64,000 nucleotides of DNA, taken from Microbacterium sp. SORGH_AS_0969 (GTDB taxonomy: Bacteria > Actinomycetota > Actinomycetes > Actinomycetales > Microbacteriaceae). Positions 44,820 through 53,723 of this stretch are shown here, piece after piece. The notes beneath the pieces were generated by a model. The model searched no databases. It was not told the origin of the DNA and was given only the letters and a program-made list of their open reading frames with translations. The stretch lies in assembly GCF_030818255.1 (NCBI RefSeq), contig NZ_JAUTAG010000001.1:930001-994000 (forward strand). Direction: 5' to 3'. The number at the start of each line of letters is the position of its first letter. The stretch's first letter is position 1. The translations under genes were made by a program, and so were the position numbers.

Positions 44820-45998
44820 ATGCAGCGCTCCACCCTTCTTCGCGCCACCGCCGCCACCGGTGCCTTCGCGATCGCCCTCACGCTCACCTCGTGCGCCGGG
44901 AGCGCCGCGGAGCAGGCGGCGCCGGCGACCGACATGCCCATCGGCTCGGTCGACCTCTCGGCCGACTGCCCCTCGACGATCGTGGTCCAGACCGACTGGA
45001 ACCCCGAGGCCGAGCACGGTCACCTCTACGAGATGATCAAGGACGATTACACGATCGACGCGAACACCAAGTCGGTCACCGGCCCCCTCATGGCCGACGG
45101 CGAGTACACCGGCGTCAACCTCGAGATCCGCGCCGGTGGCCCCGCGATCGGCTTCCAGACCGTCTCGGCGCAGATGTACCAGGACGACAAGATCACCCTC
45201 GGTTACGTCAGCACGGACGAGGCCATCCAGCTCTCGGCGACCACCCCCACCAAGGCCGTCATGGCGCCGCTCGACATCAGCCCGACCATGGTCATGTGGG
45301 ACCCCGCGACCTACCCCGACGTCAAGACCATCCAAGACGTCGCTCCGGCGCTCGAGAAGAACGGCGGCGTGTGGCGCTACTTCGACGGCTCCGCGTACAT
45401 CGAGTACCTCAAGAGCGCGGGCCTGGCCAACGCCTCGATCCTCGACGGCTCGTACGACGGCACCCCGTCGAACTTCGTCGCCGCCGGCGGCAAGGACATG
45501 CAGCAGGGCTTCGCCTCGGCTGAGCCGTACGTGTACCAGAACGAGGTCTCGGCCTGGGGCAAGCCCGTGAAGTTCGCCCTGATCCACGACGCGGGATGGC
45601 AGACCTACCAGTCGTCGATGTCGGTGAAGAAGGACGACTTCGACAAGCTGTCACCGTGCCTCTCGAAGCTCGTCCCCGTTCTCCAGAAGGCGGGCGTCGC
45701 GTACTACAAGGACCCGAAGGCCGCGAACGACCTCATCCTCAAGCTCGTCGACGAGTACGCCACCGGCTGGACCTACACGCAGGGCGTCGCCGACTACTCG
45801 GTGAAGACGCAGGTCGACCTCGGCCTGGTCGGCAACGGCACCGACTCCACCTACGGCAACTTCGACGACGCCCGCTTCGCGGACTTCTACACGAAGGCTG
45901 CGAAGGTCTACACCGACCTCGGCACCCCGCCGGCGTCGGGTGAGACCGCGAAGGACCTCTACACGAACGAGTTCATCGACACCTCGATCTCGTTCTGA
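44820..45998 (+). CDS. ABC substrate-binding lipoprotein, NMT1/THI5-like
   Basis: A 392-residue lipoprotein with lipobox LTLTSC. VVQTDWNPEAEHGHLYEM, IRAGGPAIGFQTVSAQ and YVSTDEAIQ are typical of NMT1-like proteins that bind pyrimidines, riboflavin or related heterocycles. It serves the ATPase and permease just upstream. Strong hairpin terminator follows. The ligand is probably the substrate of the cytosine-deaminase-like enzyme. Confidence 0.85.
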   Translation: MQRSTLLRATAATGAFAIALTLTSCAGSAAEQAAPATDMPIGSVDLSADCPSTIVVQTDWNPEAEHGHLYEMIKDDYTIDANTKSVTGPLMADGEYTGVNLEIRAGGPAIGFQTVSAQMYQDDKITLGYVSTDEAIQLSATTPTKAVMAPLDISPTMVMWDPATYPDVKTIQDVAPALEKNGGVWRYFDGSAYIEYLKSAGLANASILDGSYDGTPSNFVAAGGKDMQQGFASAEPYVYQNEVSAWGKPVKFALIHDAGWQTYQSSMSVKKDDFDKLSPCLSKLVPVLQKAGVAYYKDPKAANDLILKLVDEYATGWTYTQGVADYSVKTQVDLGLVGNGTDSTYGNFDDARFADFYTKAAKVYTDLGTPPASGETAKDLYTNEFIDTSISF

Positions 45999-46004
45999 CC
46001 CGTC

Positions 46005-46035
46005 CGGCCCGGCCCGCCTCGTGCGGGCCGGGCCG
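46005..46035 (+). terminator. strong hairpin after the binding-protein gene
   Basis: A 13-bp perfect stem CGGCCCGGCCCGC with a 5-nt loop (CTCGT), 6 bp after the stop codon. Confidence 0.75.
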
Positions 46036-46054
46036 CCTCGGTCTGGTCCACCCC

Positions 46055-46219
46055 GGTGGCTTCGACAAGCTCAGCCACCCCCGAAACCCAGGTCCCTGAG
46101 CCCGTCGAAGGGACCGGGCACCGCGCCCACCCCCGAAACCCAGGTCCCTGAGCCCGTCGAAGGGACCGGGCACCGCGCCCACCCCCGAAACCCAGGTCCC
46201 TGAGCCCGTCGAAGGGACC
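46055..46219. repeat. TTCGAC-core hairpins, including a 52-bp tandem array
   Basis: One hairpin GGTGGC-TTCGACAAGCTCA-GCCACC (46055-46079) is followed by three tandem units of 52 bp starting at 46081, 46133 and 46185. Each unit carries GGTCCC-TGAGCCCGTCGAA-GGGACC, the same core in reverse orientation with different arms. Confidence 0.85.
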
Positions 46220-46263
46220 GGAACCACACACCCCACGTCCCCGTTCCACCCGGAGAAACACCC

Positions 46264-47592
46264 ATGAGCGACACCGCCACCCGCGTCCTCTCCCTCGAGG
46301 ACGAGCTCCTCGACCTGCTCGGCCCCGCAGCCGTCAGCACCGAACCGCGCGTGCGCGAGCGCGCGAGCGTCGACGGCTCCCCGATGTCGCCGATCATCGC
46401 CGCACAGCTCCCGCTCGGGCTGGCCGATCTCGTCGTCTTCGCCGCGGACGCCGAGCAGATCGCCACGGCCGTGGCCGCGGCATCCCGTCACGGGGTCCCG
46501 ATCACCGTGCGGGGCAAGGGCACGGGCAACTACGGTCAGGCCATTCCGATGCAGGGCGGCCTCGTCATCGACACCACCCGCGCCAAGGCCATCGTCGAGG
46601 TCGGCGACGGCTTCATTACCGCCGAGGCGGGCACCCCCATGGTGCTGCTCGAGCAGGCCGCGTGGGCCAGCGGGCAGGCGCTCTGGATGTACCCCTCGAC
46701 CGCGCAGTCCACCATCGGCGGCTTCCTCTCGGGCGGCTCCGGCGGCACCGGCTCAATCGCCTACGGATCGAACGACCGCGGCTTCGTCGCCGCCCTCGAC
46801 GTCGTGCACGCCGACGGCAGCGCCGAGATCCACCACGTCGAGGGCGACGAGGCCCAGAAGTACGTGCACAACTACGGCACCGCGGGGGTCATCGTCCGCG
46901 CGACCGTCCGCCTCGAGCCGCTGCGCGAGTGGCGCGGGCTCTGGGCGAGCTTCCCCGACTTCTCGGGCACCCTGTCGGTGCTGCAGACCATCGGCAACCT
47001 CGACCCCTCGCCGCGCCTCGTGTCGGGCGACGGCCCCGACATCTCGGCATCCCTTCCCGCCGACGAGGCGATCCCCGAGGGCCGGTCGAGTCTTCGCGTG
47101 ATCCTGGATGCCGCCCAGATCGACACCGTGACCGCGATCATCGAGGGCGCCGGCGGGCGCGTCGAGGCGGTGCGCGAGGGGCCCCAGGCGAGCATCCGCC
47201 TGTCGATGCTCAGCTACAACCACCCGATCGAGTGGTACCAGAAGAGCCAGCCGCACGAGGTCTTCCACCTCGAAGTGGCGGGGATGCCGCTGAGCGAGAA
47301 CGTCGAGGCGGTCGAGGCCGTGTTCCCCGGCGGGAAGCTCCACATCGAGTCGACGAAGCAGCACCCGATCGGCATGCTCGCCGCCCCCTACGTGAGCGAG
47401 GAGGACGTGTATCGCGGCATCGCCGCGCTCAACGCGATCGGTGTGGGCGTGCACAACCCCCACCAGTGGAACGTCGACTTCAACGTCGAGCAGACGGTCG
47501 AGACCGCGCGCGTGACCGACCCGAACGGCCTGCTGAACCCCGGCAAGCTCAACCCCGAGTACACCGGCGCCCGCAAGGGAGCGATCCGTTGA
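46264..47592 (+). CDS. FAD-linked oxidase (PCMH-type flavoprotein)
   Basis: A 442-residue oxidase of the GlcD/vanillyl-alcohol-oxidase fold. VRGKGTGNYGQAIPMQGGLV is the FAD-binding loop; STIGGFLSGGSGGTGSIAYGSN and the end PNGLLNPGKLNPE are typical. GGAGAAA precedes the ATG. The hairpin array upstream may reduce its co-expression with the importer. It overlaps the creatininase-like gene, so they act together, perhaps in oxidising a ring intermediate. Confidence 0.8.
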   Translation: MSDTATRVLSLEDELLDLLGPAAVSTEPRVRERASVDGSPMSPIIAAQLPLGLADLVVFAADAEQIATAVAAASRHGVPITVRGKGTGNYGQAIPMQGGLVIDTTRAKAIVEVGDGFITAEAGTPMVLLEQAAWASGQALWMYPSTAQSTIGGFLSGGSGGTGSIAYGSNDRGFVAALDVVHADGSAEIHHVEGDEAQKYVHNYGTAGVIVRATVRLEPLREWRGLWASFPDFSGTLSVLQTIGNLDPSPRLVSGDGPDISASLPADEAIPEGRSSLRVILDAAQIDTVTAIIEGAGGRVEAVREGPQASIRLSMLSYNHPIEWYQKSQPHEVFHLEVAGMPLSENVEAVEAVFPGGKLHIESTKQHPIGMLAAPYVSEEDVYRGIAALNAIGVGVHNPHQWNVDFNVEQTVETARVTDPNGLLNPGKLNPEYTGARKGAIR

Positions 47593-48368
47593 GCCGTCTG
47601 CTCGCCGAGCTGAGCGGCCCCGCCGCCGCCGAGGCCCTCACCGAGAAGTCGATCATCGTGCTGCCCACGGGCGCGATCGAGCACCACGGTCCGCATCTGC
47701 CCCTGGCGACGGATGCCATCGTGGCCGAGGCCTCGGCGACGGCCGCCGTCGCGCGGGCCGCGGCCCAGGGCCTCGACGTCTGGCAGCTGCCGACCCTGTC
47801 GATCACGAAGTCGGACGAGCACTCCTGGGCTCCCGGGACGCTGTGGCTCACGCCCGAGACGATGATGCAGACGATCGTCGACATCGGCCGGTCGCTTCTG
47901 ACCACGCGCGCCCGCACCCTCGTGTTCCTCAACGGGCACGGCGGCAACGTCGCGCTGCTGAACGTCGCGAACCGCGAGCTGCGCCGCCGCTTCGGCCTGC
48001 GCACGTTCTTCATGCCCGCCGCGCGCGTGCCCTCGTTCGACGGCACCGACGGCGGCCCCGACGAGCACGGCACCGGCATCCACGCCGGCCACGGCGAGAC
48101 GAGCATGATCATGCACCTGCGGCCCGAGCTCGTCGACGCGTCGAAATTCGAAGCGACGGTGCCGGCGCACATCGGCGACTTCCGGCACATCGGCTTCAAC
48201 GGCAAACCCGTGACCTTCGGCTGGCTGTCGAACGACTTCGGTCCCACGGGGGTGCTCGGCGACCCCACGGGGGCGAACGCCGCCCACGGGGCGCAGCTGT
48301 TCGAGGACAGCGTGTCGTTCGTCGTCGAAGCCCTCGAGGAGATCAGCCGATTCGACTACACGGCGTGA
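47589..48368 (+). CDS. creatininase-family amidohydrolase
   Basis: A 259-residue protein. LPTGAIEHHGPHLPLATD, NGHGGN and IHAGHGETSMIM carry the zinc ligands of the creatininase family, which opens cyclic amides (creatinine) or hydrolyses formamides. A TTG start at 47589 overlaps the oxidase stop (TTGA), with AAGGGAG upstream. With the deaminase-like and oxidase genes it suggests stepwise breakdown of a nitrogen heterocycle. Confidence 0.82.
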   Translation: MSRLLAELSGPAAAEALTEKSIIVLPTGAIEHHGPHLPLATDAIVAEASATAAVARAAAQGLDVWQLPTLSITKSDEHSWAPGTLWLTPETMMQTIVDIGRSLLTTRARTLVFLNGHGGNVALLNVANRELRRRFGLRTFFMPAARVPSFDGTDGGPDEHGTGIHAGHGETSMIMHLRPELVDASKFEATVPAHIGDFRHIGFNGKPVTFGWLSNDFGPTGVLGDPTGANAAHGAQLFEDSVSFVVEALEEISRFDYTA

Positions 48369-48408
48369 GCGCCGTGACGCCGAACGCGATGGGCTCGGCG
48401 GCGCGCGC

Positions 48409-49620
48409 GTGAGCGCCGCCGCCGAGACGCGTCAGGGGGTTCGCGCCTACGGGCAGGTGCTGCGCCTGCCCGGGGCGCGGAGCTTCGTCGCCGCGGGCAT
48501 CCTGGCCCGTTTCCCGCGCGCGACCCTGTCGCTCGGCATCATCCTTCTGGTGTCGGCGGTGACCGGGAGCTTCGCCTCCGCGGGACTCGTCGTCGCGCCG
48601 CTGGTCGGCGGCATGGCAGTCGCGGCGCCGCTCTGGTCGTCGCGCATGGATCGGCACGGCCAGGCGCGGGTGATCCTGGTGTCTCTCGGATGCCTCGTGC
48701 TCGCGGCATCCGGATTCCTCGCCCTCGTGCTCGCGGGGGCACCGTTCTGGACGTGGCTCGTCGCCGCGTTCGTGACCGGGGCGTCGACTCCCGACCTGAC
48801 CTCGGCCGTGCGGGCGCGGTGGACGGTCCTGGCGCCCGAGTCGCAGCGGACCGCCGCGCTCGCGCTCGAGACGATCGCCGATCAGATGGTCTTCATCTCC
48901 GGTCCGCCCGCGATCACGGCGGTCGCCGCCGCGATCGATCCCGCCGTGGCGATGCTCGGCTCGCTCGGGCTCGGGGTGGTCGGCGGGGTGTGGCTCGCGT
49001 CGCAGCGAGGGACGCAGCCCGTCGCGACCCCGCGCGGGCCGCGCCGAGGTCTCGTGCTTCCGCCCGCCGGGGTGATCCCGGTGGCGATCGCGTGCATCGC
49101 CCTCGGCGGAGTCTTCGGCGCCTTCGACGTCAGCCTCGTCGGCTGGGCCGAGCTGAGCGAACGGCCGTGGCTCGCGGGCCCGGCGTTCAGCGCCTTGGCG
49201 GTGGCCATCGCCATCGGCTCGGTCATCACGGGCGCTCGCGCATGGAAGCTGTCGCCCGCCGCTCGATACATCGGCTTCGCGGCGCTGGCCGCCGTCGTCG
49301 CCGCGGGCCTGCCCGTGGCGCAGGGCTCGGCGCCCGTGCTGTTCGGCGTGATCCTGCTGCTGGGCCTCGCGGTGTCGCCGGTGATGGTGTCCGGCATCCT
49401 GGTCGCGTCCGCGCGGGCACCCGAGGGGCGTGTGACCGAGACGCTCGCCTACCCGACCGCCGCGATGTCGCTCGGCGTGCCGATCGGCGGGGTGATCGCG
49501 GGAGCGGCCCTGGATGCCACGGGCCCGGCGACTGCCCTGGTCACGATCGCGGTGTCGCTGGCTCTCGCGGCGGCGATCGCCGCGGTAGGTGAGGCGTTGT
49601 TGCGGGCACGGCGGCGGTAG
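48409..49620 (+). CDS. MFS transporter
   Basis: A 403-residue membrane protein with about twelve hydrophobic segments in two halves and a basic central loop (RGPRRGL). The family motif between segments 2 and 3 is APLWSSRMDRHGQARV. It starts with GTG 40 bp after the creatininase-like gene and probably belongs to the same operon. It could export a product or import a related compound. It is followed by hairpin elements. Confidence 0.75.
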   Translation: MSAAAETRQGVRAYGQVLRLPGARSFVAAGILARFPRATLSLGIILLVSAVTGSFASAGLVVAPLVGGMAVAAPLWSSRMDRHGQARVILVSLGCLVLAASGFLALVLAGAPFWTWLVAAFVTGASTPDLTSAVRARWTVLAPESQRTAALALETIADQMVFISGPPAITAVAAAIDPAVAMLGSLGLGVVGGVWLASQRGTQPVATPRGPRRGLVLPPAGVIPVAIACIALGGVFGAFDVSLVGWAELSERPWLAGPAFSALAVAIAIGSVITGARAWKLSPAARYIGFAALAAVVAAGLPVAQGSAPVLFGVILLLGLAVSPVMVSGILVASARAPEGRVTETLAYPTAAMSLGVPIGGVIAGAALDATGPATALVTIAVSLALAAAIAAVGEALLRARRR

Positions 49621-49624
49621 GGGC

Positions 49625-49705
49625 GGAGGCTTCGACGGGCTCAGCCACCGCGCACGACCGAGACCCCCTGCCGCCACCGAGGTCCCTGAGCCTGTCGAAG
49701 GGACC
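49625..49705. repeat. two TTCGAC-core hairpins after the MFS gene
   Basis: GGAGGC-TTCGACGGGCTCA-GCCACC (one mismatch in the arms) at 49625-49649 and GGTCCC-TGAGCCTGTCGAA-GGGACC at 49681-49705, in opposite orientation. Confidence 0.8.
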
Positions 49706-49748
49706 GGACACGCGCGGCGGCGGGCGGACGACGCGTACCGTGGCTGTC

Positions 49749-50120
49749 ATGGAGCCCGAGACCGAGGAACAGCGAGCGCGCTTGGCGCACTGGAGCTGGC
49801 AGGAACGGTCGCTGACGTCCACCACACCGCCACGGCTCGAGGACGGTCGTCGGCTCATCCGCGTCTTCCCCGAGTGGATCAGCTGCCTCCCCCTCTGGGA
49901 GAACTACACGGACAACTACCCGTTCGAACGCGACGTCCTGCCCCTCTCGTCCGAGCTGCAGGACCGGCTCGTGGCGTGGAACGACCACTGGCAGAACCGG
50001 GACCTCGACGAGGAGGTGCCCGACCTCGACCGGTGGATCGCCGAGGGCCGGGAACTCGTCGCCCGGCTCCGCGACGAGCTGGGTGACATCGCCGACGTGC
50101 GGGCCGAGTTCGGCCTGTGA
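49749..50120 (+). CDS. small acidic protein of unknown function
   Basis: A 123-residue protein from ATG 49749, or 126 residues from GTG 49740. There is no clear ribosome binding site for either. It is acidic and tryptophan-rich (HWSWQERSL, EWISCLPLWENY, HWQNRDLDEEVPDLDRWI). No signal, membrane segment or known motif is seen. It reads like the short uncharacterised proteins common in actinobacteria. It is followed by a palindromic terminator and stands alone. Confidence 0.6.
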   Translation: MEPETEEQRARLAHWSWQERSLTSTTPPRLEDGRRLIRVFPEWISCLPLWENYTDNYPFERDVLPLSSELQDRLVAWNDHWQNRDLDEEVPDLDRWIAEGRELVARLRDELGDIADVRAEFGL

Positions 50121-50140
50121 AGCGCGAGTCCTCGTTCGGT

Positions 50141-50196
50141 GAGTGTCCAAAACACCCGGGAAGGTGCCGCGACACGTCCGGGTGTCTTGGACACTC
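50141..50196. terminator. second GAGTGTCC-type palindrome between convergent genes
   Basis: Arms 50141-50158 and 50179-50196 pair with one wobble position. The outer motif GAGTGTCC-AA-ACAC matches the element at 18321-18384, while the inner stem differs but still pairs. Confidence 0.7.
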
Positions 50197-50233
50197 AAGT
50201 TGAGGGAAGCCGGCGCGGGCGGGGGCCGCGGGG

Positions 50234-51610
50234 CTAGAGGATGACGCCGAACTCGTCAGCCAGGGCGGGCAGCTGCGTGTGCAGGACCTCGGATGCCTCG
50301 ACCGCGAGCGGGTTCGTCGAGACGCCGTCCTGACTCACGAGCTTGCCCCCGACGTACACCTGCTTCAGGTTGCGCGTGCCGCACGCGAGCACGTAGCTGC
50401 GCACGGGGTTCCACAGCGGACCGATGTCGGGGGTGCGCGGGTCGACCACCACGAAGTCGGCGAACTTGCCGACCTCGAGGCTGCCGACGCGGTCGTCGAC
50501 GCCCATGATCTCGGCGCCGCCCAGGGTGTGCAGGCGCAGGACCCGCTCGGGCATCATCGACAGCGGGTCGTGGGTGCGTGCGCGCTGCATGAACATGCCC
50601 ATGCGCATGTTCTGCCACGGGTCGGCGACGTCGGTGCAGGCCTGGTCGTCGAGGCCCATGCCGACCTTCATGCCGAGGTCGAGCATCTCGGGCACATGCG
50701 CGATGCCGGACGCGAGACGCCCGTTCGACGCGGGCTGCCACGACATGCTCGCGCCGCCGGCAGCGGCATCCGCGATGATCTCGGGCGTCGTCTGGATGAA
50801 GTGCCCGAACATCATGCCCGGCCGCAGGGCTCCGGCGTTCTTGTACAGCTGGAACTTCGTCTGCTGGTGCTCGATCGCCTCGTACGTCTCGAGGAAGTGC
50901 GCCTGGTTGGTAACGCCGAAGCGGTCCATGACCGCGACCTCGATCTCAGCGGCATCCGGCCGAGTCGACCACTGCACCTGCCCCATGATCGACGCGCCGA
51001 GCGCGATGTCGGGGTCCATGGCCAGGACGTGATCGAGGGATGCCTCGAACCGGGCGAAGATCTCGTCGTCGGTGCCGACGGTGGCGTCGAGCGCGATGGA
51101 GTCGACGAAGCGGAGCCCGGCGTCATGGCATCCGTCGGCCTGTCGGGTGTGCCAGGCGTGATCGCGAAGCTGTCCGCCGCCGTCGGCGCGCTTGCCGTCG
51201 ACCATGGGCTCCCAGGGCAGGAGCGGGTCGGTGAAGTTGTACGCCGTGGTCACGCCGTTGGCGAGGAAGTCGAGCGAACCGTGCAGGGTCGCCCAGTAGA
51301 TCTGGTCGGGCGAGGCGTTGTTGAGCACGCTGAACATCGAGGTGCACCAGCCGTAGAGCGTCTGGTCGACGCCGAGTCCGCGCGAGCCGCTCGTGAAGAG
51401 GTGGCTGTGGGAGGAGACGAATCCCGGGGCGACGAACTTGCCGTCGACGTCGAGGACCTCGTCCGCGGAGACATCCGGGGCAGGGTCACCGGCACCGATC
51501 GCGGAGATGCGTCCGTCTTCGACGAGCATGTAGCCGCGCTCGATGTATCCGGGGTCGTCGGTGCCCGCGGGGACGGTGATGAGGCGTGCGTTGGTGACCA
51601 GGAGCGACAT
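50234..51610 (-). CDS. amidohydrolase family protein, TrzN/guanine-deaminase group
   Basis: A 458-residue hydrolase. VSSHSHLFTSG holds the HxH pair, NQAHFLETYE and MFGHFIQ the next two histidines, and GMGLDDQACTD the catalytic aspartate, so unlike the amidohydrolase at 32713 its active site is complete. GSLEVGKFADFVVVDP is the usual C-terminal sheet. The ATG lacks a clear ribosome binding site. A 103-bp tandem array lies upstream. Substrate is likely a purine or triazine-like compound. Confidence 0.8.
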   Translation of the reverse strand: MSLLVTNARLITVPAGTDDPGYIERGYMLVEDGRISAIGAGDPAPDVSADEVLDVDGKFVAPGFVSSHSHLFTSGSRGLGVDQTLYGWCTSMFSVLNNASPDQIYWATLHGSLDFLANGVTTAYNFTDPLLPWEPMVDGKRADGGGQLRDHAWHTRQADGCHDAGLRFVDSIALDATVGTDDEIFARFEASLDHVLAMDPDIALGASIMGQVQWSTRPDAAEIEVAVMDRFGVTNQAHFLETYEAIEHQQTKFQLYKNAGALRPGMMFGHFIQTTPEIIADAAAGGASMSWQPASNGRLASGIAHVPEMLDLGMKVGMGLDDQACTDVADPWQNMRMGMFMQRARTHDPLSMMPERVLRLHTLGGAEIMGVDDRVGSLEVGKFADFVVVDPRTPDIGPLWNPVRSYVLACGTRNLKQVYVGGKLVSQDGVSTNPLAVEASEVLHTQLPALADEFGVIL

Positions 51611-51692
51611 GTTGATGACGGTAACAATCGCGTGTTTCCGCGGTGTTCCAAGCGTGCGGCGGAGCGTTTGCGTGACGGTTTCGTCGCGCCGC

Positions 51693-52065
51693 GTCCCAAT
51701 ATGTGCGGCTCAGCACCCCTGGGACTGCACAAAGTGGGACACGGTGCAGCCAACGCGGGTCGGCTCAGCGGCCGTGAGCACCGGTGGCTCTCCATGTCCC
51801 AAAATGTGCGGCTCAGCACCCCTGGGGCTGCACGAAGTGGGACACGGTCCAGCCGACGCGAGTCGGCTCAGCGGCCGTGAGCACCGGTGGCTCTCCATGT
51901 CCCAAAATGTGCGGCGCAGCACCCCTGGGGCTGCACAAAGTGGGACACGGTGCAGCCAACGCGGGTCGGCTCAGCGGCCGTGAGCACCGGTGGCTCTCCA
52001 TGTCCCAATATGTGCGGCCCAGCACCCCTGGGACTGCACAAAGTGGGACACGGTCCAGCCGACGC
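51693..52065. repeat. tandem array of four 103-bp units with nested palindromes
   Basis: Units start at 51693, 51796, 51899 and 52002; the fourth is cut short. Each carries TGTCCCA...TGGGACA as outer arms with an inner TGTGC/GCACA pair, then a second hairpin region. In unit 2 this is a perfect AGCCGAC-GCGA-GTCGGCT stem with a GNRA-type loop. The array lies between the esterase stop and the start of the amidohydrolase on the same strand. No coding potential with a proper start is seen. Confidence 0.9.
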
Positions 52066-52106
52066 CGAACGCGCGCGGCGGCGCGTCGCCCTACGCGCGC
52101 CGCAGA

Positions 52107-53057
52107 TCACGCGAAGGCGCGACGCACCGCGGGCGCGATCGCCTCGAGGACCTCGTCGCGCGCGGGCGTCGACGGGAACACCAGGAACAGGTGCGGCACA
52201 CCCGCGCGCCGCACGAACTCGACGGGGACTCCGGATGCCGCCAACCGCCCGGCGTACTCCTCGGCCTCGTCGGACAGCGGGTCGACGCTCGCCGCGACGA
52301 TCACCGCCGGCGCCGATCCATCGACGACGGCGGCGCGCAACGGCGCCGCCTCGACGGGCACCGCGCCCGCGGCATCCTGCACGTACAGCCCCCAGTACCA
52401 CTGCATGCCCTTCGCGGTCAGCGGCAGGTTCTCGGTGTGCGCGCGGTAGCTGGGGCGCTCGGGGTCGGGGGCGTCGAGCACGGGGCACAGCAGCACCTGG
52501 ACCCGGATGCCGGGAGCCCGACCCTCGCGCGAGCGCAGGGCGAGCGCGGCGGCGAGGTTGCCCCCCGCGCTGTGCCCGGCGACCCCGAGCAGCGCGGGGT
52601 CGATCAGCCCTTCGGCCCCCGAGGCGGCGAAACGCAACGCCCGCTCGCAGTCGTCGAGCCCGGCTGGGAAGGGATGCTCGGGCGCAAGCCGGTAGTCGAC
52701 GCTCAGCACCTGGGTCCCCGTCGCGGCGGCGAGCGCGCGGCACAGCGCGTCGTTGTTGTCGAGGTCGCCCGCGACCCAGCCGCCACCGTGGGCGAGGACG
52801 AGCGTCCCGCGGTGGCCCGCGCGGGGCCGGTAGAGGCGCAGCGCGAGGCCGTCGGCATCCAGATCTCGCGACTCGACGACCTCGTCGTCGGGCAGCCGCA
52901 CCCACGACGGGTTCGCGCGGAGCTCCGCGATGCGCGCGGCGTCGTCGCCGTCGGCATCCGTGGCACCGGACGGGATGGTTCCCGCCTGCGCCGCGAGCCG
53001 CGCAAGGTGCGCCCGCACGTGCGGGTCGGTGATGGCCGGATGCACGGCGTCGATCAC
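52107..53057 (-). CDS. HSL-family alpha/beta hydrolase (esterase)
   Basis: A 316-residue cytoplasmic esterase. HGGGWVAGD forms the oxyanion hole, GHSAGG holds the nucleophile serine, VDPLSDEAEEY the aspartate and VPHLFLVF the histidine. The GTG at 53057 has GGAAGGA upstream; the frame stays open further up without a good start. It diverges from the FMN-binding protein gene and probably detoxifies or uses short-chain esters. Confidence 0.88.
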   Translation of the reverse strand: MIDAVHPAITDPHVRAHLARLAAQAGTIPSGATDADGDDAARIAELRANPSWVRLPDDEVVESRDLDADGLALRLYRPRAGHRGTLVLAHGGGWVAGDLDNNDALCRALAAATGTQVLSVDYRLAPEHPFPAGLDDCERALRFAASGAEGLIDPALLGVAGHSAGGNLAAALALRSREGRAPGIRVQVLLCPVLDAPDPERPSYRAHTENLPLTAKGMQWYWGLYVQDAAGAVPVEAAPLRAAVVDGSAPAVIVAASVDPLSDEAEEYAGRLAASGVPVEFVRRAGVPHLFLVFPSTPARDEVLEAIAPAVRRAFA

Positions 53058-53156
53058 GGGGGTCCTTCCGGCGGGTATCAGGATGCCGCGCACGCGGGCG
53101 GCGATGCCCCGAGCGTAAGACCCCGGATGCCACCGGCCCGACGCCGACGACCAAGC

Positions 53157-53172
53157 GTTACGCCGCGGAAAC
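53157..53172. promoter_or_regulatory. GlnR-like box
   Basis: GTTAC-GCCGCG-GAAAC matches GTnAC-N6-GAAAC exactly. It lies 33 bp before the ATG of the FMN-binding protein gene and in the divergent region with the esterase. Confidence 0.5.
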
Positions 53173-53205
53173 ACCGGCGTCGCCCGCGCCCCGGACGATG
53201 ACCGC

Positions 53206-53715
53206 ATGTCTTCTCCGGAACAGCGCGCGGCGGCGATCCTCGCGGCGCAGCGCTTCGTCGTCATCGGAACCGCCGACGTCGAGGGCCCGTGGACAGCGGC
53301 CGCGCAGTACCGGCTCCTTCCCCGCGGCCTGTACGTCGAGTCCGACCTCGGGTCGCGCCACGCCCGGGCGATCGCGGCGTCGCGCGTAGCATCCGGGGTC
53401 GTCTACGACTCCTCGGCGGCGATCACCGATGCCGACGGGGTGCAGCTGGCGTTCTCGGCCCGGGAGGTGGATGCCACGGAACCGGCCGTGCGAGCCGTCC
53501 TGGCCGCGCGGCTCCCCCGGGACGCGGCTCCCGCCGACGCGCTCGATGCCGAAGTGGCAGCGGTGCTCGCGGTGCCGACGAAGCGGCTGTACGTTCTCGA
53601 GGTCGAGCGGGCGTACGTCTTCGATCGCGACGCCTGGCGGTCACGTGGCACCGACGCGCGCCTCGAGGTCGACGTCGCCGCGGTGTGGGGTCTCCTCGGC
53701 GCGGGGCGACCCTAG
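53206..53715 (+). CDS. pyridoxamine-phosphate-oxidase-like FMN-binding protein
   Basis: A 169-residue split-barrel protein. RFVVIGTADVEGPWTAAAQYRLL and GLYVESDLGSRHARAI match the PNPOx-like fold that binds FMN or F420. No pathway is evident. The ribosome binding site is weak. A GlnR-like box directly upstream, and another before the next gene, suggest that this gene and the SDR that follows respond to nitrogen status. Confidence 0.7.
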   Translation: MSSPEQRAAAILAAQRFVVIGTADVEGPWTAAAQYRLLPRGLYVESDLGSRHARAIAASRVASGVVYDSSAAITDADGVQLAFSAREVDATEPAVRAVLAARLPRDAAPADALDAEVAAVLAVPTKRLYVLEVERAYVFDRDAWRSRGTDARLEVDVAAVWGLLGAGRP

Positions 53716-53723
53716 CGAGCGGC

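Noticed and set aside
51693-52065. CRISPR array
   Set aside because: The four units are contiguous 103-bp copies without unique spacers, and no cas genes are present.
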